Positions 22,566 to 25,557 of a stretch of DNA of 25,557 bases are shown piece by piece (positions within the stretch are counted from its first letter, which is position 1; every line of letters starts with the position of its first letter). Where the stretch lies: contig JBBDWJ010000186.1 in assembly GCA_040902925.1 (NCBI GenBank), positions 1 to 25,557 of the forward strand. Direction: 5' to 3'. The translations under genes and the position numbers were made by a program. Under the pieces are notes generated by a model. It was given only the letters and a program-made list of their open reading frames with translations, did not search any database and was not told the origin of the DNA. This DNA is from JBBDWJ01 sp040902925. GTDB lineage: Bacteria; Acidobacteriota; Terriglobia; Bryobacterales; UBA6623.

Positions 22566-23300
22566 ATGATTCCCTCCAACGGCTCGCTGCTGATTCTCGT
22601 CCCCGCGTACAACGAAGAAGGCTCGGTCGAGCAGGTCGTGCGCTCTCTGCACAAGACGCTTCCTGGAACGCCGGTGCTGGTGGTCGATGACGGCTCCTGG
22701 GATGCGACCGCCAACATTGCCACTCAGGCCGGCGCCGAAGTGCTGCGCCTGCCCCATCACCTCGGCCTTGGCGGCGCGGTCCAGACCGGCTATCGCTTCG
22801 CCTTCGAGCACGGCTTCGAGCGCGTCGTTCGCGTTGACGGCGACGGCCAGCACAACGCCGCCGACATCGCGGCGCTGCTAGCCGCCATGGATGAGGGTGA
22901 CTACGACTTGGTCGCCGGCTCGCGATTTCTGGCCGCGAATGATTACCCCATCGAGCCGCTGCGCCGTTTCGGCGGACTGATCTTCTCGTGGATTCTCTAC
23001 CCGATCCTCGGCCAGCGCATCACCGACCCCACCTCGGGTTTCATCGCCGTCAACCGCCGCGCTCTCGAAGTCTTCAGCCGCAGCTTCCCGCTGGAGTACC
23101 CTGAAATTGAGGCCCTGGTCGTGCTCAAACGCAAAGCCTTCCGGTTTCGCGAAGTGCCGGCGAGAATGTTCCCGCGCACGGCAGGCCGCTCGACCATCAA
23201 TAACAGCAGGGCGATTTACTATATGGTGCGGGTGCTGCTCGGCGTATTCGTCAACATCATCAAATTCGAGCCGCGCTTTCACGGCGGAGCGAGGTCGTAG
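22566..23300 (+). CDS. Glycosyltransferase family 2, dolichol/polyprenyl-phosphate mannose synthase-like
   Basis: A 244-residue enzyme opening LLILVPAYNEEGSVEQVV, with LVVDDGSWDAT, the DxD motif in RVDGDGQHN, VAGSRF, DPTSGFIAVNRRALEVF and a basic C-terminus (FPRTAGRSTINN). No transmembrane segments follow the catalytic domain, as in the DPM1 type that loads a sugar onto a polyprenyl phosphate. The next gene encodes DUF2304, whose association with this type is well known and may provide the membrane anchor. ATG 22566 is used; an in-frame TTG at 22533 is an alternative 11 residues longer with no better ribosome site. Confidence 0.88.
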   Translation: MIPSNGSLLILVPAYNEEGSVEQVVRSLHKTLPGTPVLVVDDGSWDATANIATQAGAEVLRLPHHLGLGGAVQTGYRFAFEHGFERVVRVDGDGQHNAADIAALLAAMDEGDYDLVAGSRFLAANDYPIEPLRRFGGLIFSWILYPILGQRITDPTSGFIAVNRRALEVFSRSFPLEYPEIEALVVLKRKAFRFREVPARMFPRTAGRSTINNSRAIYYMVRVLLGVFVNIIKFEPRFHGGARS

Positions 23301-23303
23301 CCG

Positions 23304-23708
23304 GTGGAGCGCATCCGCGTCGCTGTCATCGTCTTTGCGGTGCTGCTGCTATTGCAGATCATCCTTGCGGTGCGCCGCGAGCACATTCGCGTCGAATACT
23401 CGATGGCTTGGTTCGGCGCGACCGCTCTTTTGCTGGCCCTGAGCCTGTCGCAGACGGCGCTCGATTGGCTTTCGCGAGTTCTGGGCGTCAACGACGCGGC
23501 GTTCATTTTGCTGTTCGTCGCCGGCATCCTGTTTCTGTTTACGTTTTTTCGCTTTTCAGTGCAGGTCTCCGAATTGAAGGACCATAACATCGTGCTCAGT
23601 CAAAAGGTCGGGCTGCTTGAGTGGGAGATCAAGCGGCAGGCCGCCGAGATCGAACAAATGAAGACTCAGGCTCGAGAGGGGAACCAAGAAAGCGCCAAGG
23701 GAGCCTAA
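23304..23708 (+). CDS. DUF2304 membrane protein
   Basis: A 134-residue protein with three hydrophobic helices (about residues 5-22, 32-50 and 62-82) followed by a charged coiled coil (residues about 88-125, VSELKDHNIVLSQKV, EWEIKRQAAEIEQM). This is the DUF2304 layout. It begins with GTG only 3 bases after the GT2 stop and ends 2 bases before the GT4 start, so translation is probably coupled. A role as membrane partner of the upstream polyprenyl-phosphate glycosyltransferase is inference from conserved neighbourhood. Confidence 0.85.
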   Translation: MERIRVAVIVFAVLLLLQIILAVRREHIRVEYSMAWFGATALLLALSLSQTALDWLSRVLGVNDAAFILLFVAGILFLFTFFRFSVQVSELKDHNIVLSQKVGLLEWEIKRQAAEIEQMKTQAREGNQESAKGA

Positions 23709-23710
23709 CC

Positions 23711-24832
23711 GTGAACATCCTATATGACGCGACTCCGCTGCTGATGCGGAGCGCGGGCGTGAAGAACTACCATCACGCGCTGCTGCGTCACCTGATCCCC
23801 AACAGCGCGCCGCACGATTTGCGTTTGTTTCCGTTCCTGCCGTCGCTTACGGCCAACCGCAACGAAGCTTCGAACTACCCCTGGCTCGACACAAAAATTC
23901 GGCTCGGCGCGATTCTAGCCTCCAACTACCTCGCGCTGCCGCTCGCCCATATCGCCGCGCGCAAGGTTGATCTGTTCCACATCACGCCGCACACCTGGCG
24001 GCCGCCGCGCCGCGTCTGCCTGACGACGATGATTCACGACCCAACGCCGGCGCTGATGCCCGAATGTCACACGCCGAGCAACGTGCGCTACTTCCAACGC
24101 TTCGTCGCAACCACCGCGCGGCATCTGGACGGTATTCTCGTGCCCTCTTTAGCCGTCAAGCGCGATCTGGTGCAGCATCTGCCCTTCACCGACAGCCAAA
24201 TCATCGTCGTGCCCCACGGCATCGACGAAGACTTCTTCGACGCCACGCCCGCGGCCATCGAGCTCGCCCGGCGCAGTCATCACCTGCCGCCCAACTACAT
24301 CCTCACTGTCGGCTCGCTCGAGCCGCGCAAGAACCTGACGACGCTCATCGAAGCCTTTCACAAACTGCCGCAGCGTCTTCAGCAGCAGTACCCGCTCGTC
24401 ATCACCGGTCCGCAAGGCTGGAAAAACAAGGAGCTCCGAAAGCTGATCGCAAACTCACCGTACGTGCACCTAACCGGCTACGTGCGCCGGCGTTTGCTCC
24501 CGGCCGTCTATCACGCCGCCTCGCTGTTCGTCTTCCCGTCGCTCTACGAAGGGTTCGGACTGCCCTTGCTGGAAGCGATGGCGGCGCGCCTCGCGGTGGT
24601 GGCCTCGAATTGTTCGGCAATTCCAGAAGTGGTCGGCGACGCAGGCTTCCTCGTCGACCCGCGCGACGCCGAAAAAATGGCGCTCACCATCGAGCACCTG
24701 CTGCTGCATCCCGACGAAGCCGCCACGCTCGGAGAAGCAGCCCACCGCCAAGCACGCCAGTTCAGTTGGCAGATCACTGCCGCGGCGACCAAGGCCTTCT
24801 TCGAAAAAACCTACGGAAGAGCCGGCGCCTAA
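23711..24832 (+). CDS. Glycosyltransferase family 4 (GT-B)
   Basis: A 373-residue enzyme with a GTG start 2 bases after the DUF2304 stop; GGGAG lies about 8 bases before it within the end of that gene. The N-domain holds the acceptor loop ATPLLMRSAGVKNY; the C-domain has VPHGIDEDFF, ILTVGSLEPRKNLTTLIEAF, VFPSLYEGFGLPLLEAMA (the E-x7-E donor motif) and IPEVVGDAGFLVDP. This matches mannosyltransferase-like GT4 members that extend cell-surface glycans. It is the last gene of the plus-strand cluster; the hairpins at 24838 onward separate it from the convergent bshA. Confidence 0.9.
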   Translation: MNILYDATPLLMRSAGVKNYHHALLRHLIPNSAPHDLRLFPFLPSLTANRNEASNYPWLDTKIRLGAILASNYLALPLAHIAARKVDLFHITPHTWRPPRRVCLTTMIHDPTPALMPECHTPSNVRYFQRFVATTARHLDGILVPSLAVKRDLVQHLPFTDSQIIVVPHGIDEDFFDATPAAIELARRSHHLPPNYILTVGSLEPRKNLTTLIEAFHKLPQRLQQQYPLVITGPQGWKNKELRKLIANSPYVHLTGYVRRRLLPAVYHAASLFVFPSLYEGFGLPLLEAMAARLAVVASNCSAIPEVVGDAGFLVDPRDAEKMALTIEHLLLHPDEAATLGEAAHRQARQFSWQITAAATKAFFEKTYGRAGA

Positions 24833-24837
24833 AGTGA

Positions 24838-24857
24838 GACAGGCAATCCTGCCTGTC
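24838..24857. terminator. Hairpin GACAGGCA-ATCC-TGCCTGTC between convergent genes
   Basis: A perfect 8-bp stem with a 4-base loop begins 6 bases after the GT4 stop. Further overlapping stems (TGCCTG/CAGGCA, 24864-24886; CAGGCA-TGT-TGCCTG, 24881-24895) follow. It probably acts as a bidirectional terminator for the GT4 gene and bshA. It is nearly identical in design to 10125-10144. Confidence 0.6.
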
Positions 24858-24943
24858 ATGATTCTGCCTGTCCTGTAGACCAGGCATGTTGCCTGCCCAA
24901 GGGCACGTTCAGTCCCGTTGCAATCCTGCTTCAGCCAGGCCTG

Positions 24944-25557
24944 CTACCCGCCGCCAACAATCTCCCGATAAAAATCCTCATACTGCGGAACAATCTTCGT
25001 AGCCGCAAACCGAGTCTCCGCGGTCCGCCGAGCCGCCGCCGCAACCCGCGAATGCAGCGCCCCGTCCTCCAACAACCGCAAAGCCGCCGCGGCAACGGCA
25101 TCGGTATCCCCCACCGGAACCAAAAATCCATCCTCCCCGTCAGTAACGACCTCCGGCAGCCCGCCAACGTGAGAAGCCACCGCAGGCACGCCGCAAGCCA
25201 TGGCCTCCAAAGCCGCCAACCCAAAACTCTCCATCTCGCTAGGCACGAGCATCACATCCGCAATGGGAAGAAGATGAGCCACCCGCATCTGCTTCCCCAA
25301 AAAGATAACCCGATCCCCAACACCAAGCTCGCGGGCCAGCAATTCCGCCGGAACCCGGTCGGGACCATCTCCCACCATCAACAACCGGACCGCCACGCGG
25401 GGAACCATCTTGGCGAAAGCGCGGACGCAATCGAGAACCCGCTTTACCGGCCGGAAGTTCGACAAATGAATCAGAATTTTCTCGTCGGCCGCCGCGTAAC
25501 GCCCGCGCAGTTCGGGGTCGCTGCCTGGCCGATAGACTTCGCAATTCACCGAGTTAT
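24944..25557 (-). CDS. bshA: N-acetyl-alpha-D-glucosaminyl L-malate synthase, C-terminal part (5' end outside window)
   Basis: The frame is open to the window edge and gives 204 residues, the C-terminal Rossmann domain of a GT4 enzyme. BshA-type signatures are NCEVYRP, IHLSNFRPVKRVLD, LLMVGDGPDR, VIFLGKQMRV, DVMLVPSEMESFGLAALEAMACGVP and ASHVGGLPEVV. BshA joins GlcNAc to malate in the first step of bacillithiol synthesis. The HLSNFRPVKR and FLGKQ segments separate it from generic GT4 enzymes. The GTG at 25549 codes an internal Val, not the start. bshB and bshC are not in the window. Confidence 0.88.
   Translation of the reverse strand, partial: NSVNCEVYRPGSDPELRGRYAAADEKILIHLSNFRPVKRVLDCVRAFAKMVPRVAVRLLMVGDGPDRVPAELLARELGVGDRVIFLGKQMRVAHLLPIADVMLVPSEMESFGLAALEAMACGVPAVASHVGGLPEVVTDGEDGFLVPVGDTDAVAAAALRLLEDGALHSRVAAAARRTAETRFAATKIVPQYEDFYREIVGGG

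Noticed and set aside
22302..22853. Minus-strand open frame across the junction of the two GT2 genes
   Set aside because: Both plus-strand genes have complete GT2 motifs here; the antisense frame has no recognisable content.

Overview
The window looks like a chromosomal stretch from an Acidobacteriota genome, most likely order Bryobacterales (Solibacter relatives). The main reason is the C-terminal module of the large secreted protein at 7529-9973, which reads like the TIGR03437 domain that is massively expanded in Solibacter. Supporting signs are high GC, GTG and TTG starts, and relics of the acidobacterial duplicated orphan permease (ADOP) family with a PadR regulator. This placement comes from family recognition by eye, not from a database search.

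Left part (1-7200): the C-terminal part of an animal-type haem peroxidase, a frameshifted ADOP permease relic, an exported metallo-beta-lactamase-fold hydrolase, a DUF433 antitoxin whose DUF5615 PIN-like toxin partner is broken by two frameshifts, a small nine-cysteine protein, an orphan PqiC-type lipoprotein overlapping a PfkB sugar kinase tail to tail, and a second exported metallo-hydrolase with a TTG start.

Middle (7201-15600): a textbook sigma-54 promoter precedes an 814-residue secreted protein built from seven DUF5666-like repeats, each with exactly two cysteines, plus a cysteine-free TIGR03437 end. A scrambled region follows (truncated PadR fused head-to-head to an inverted ADOP fragment, hairpins, a 15-bp direct repeat). 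Then come a YjbQ/UPF0047 enzyme, a secreted helical protein, a Tat-exported enolase-superfamily enzyme, a small membrane protein and a GT39-type membrane glycosyltransferase.

Right part (15648-25557): metabolic genes and glycosyltransferases. The bifunctional proline/P5C dehydrogenase is divergent from an arginase; together they cover most of arginine/proline catabolism to glutamate, with ornithine aminotransferase missing here. An A-type Fe-S carrier sits just upstream of quinolinate synthase, itself a [4Fe-4S] enzyme. A same-strand set of two GT2 enzymes, a DUF2304 membrane protein and a GT4 enzyme probably makes a surface glycan. The window ends inside a convergent bshA (bacillithiol synthesis).

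I see no tRNA, rRNA, CRISPR array, prophage or intact transposase. I also see no clear new multi-gene system. The best leads for novelty are the sigma-54-driven seven-repeat cysteine-paired secreted protein, the recurrent -10-box-to-start spacing that suggests leaderless mRNAs, and an intergenic hairpin repeat conserved through compensatory base changes.
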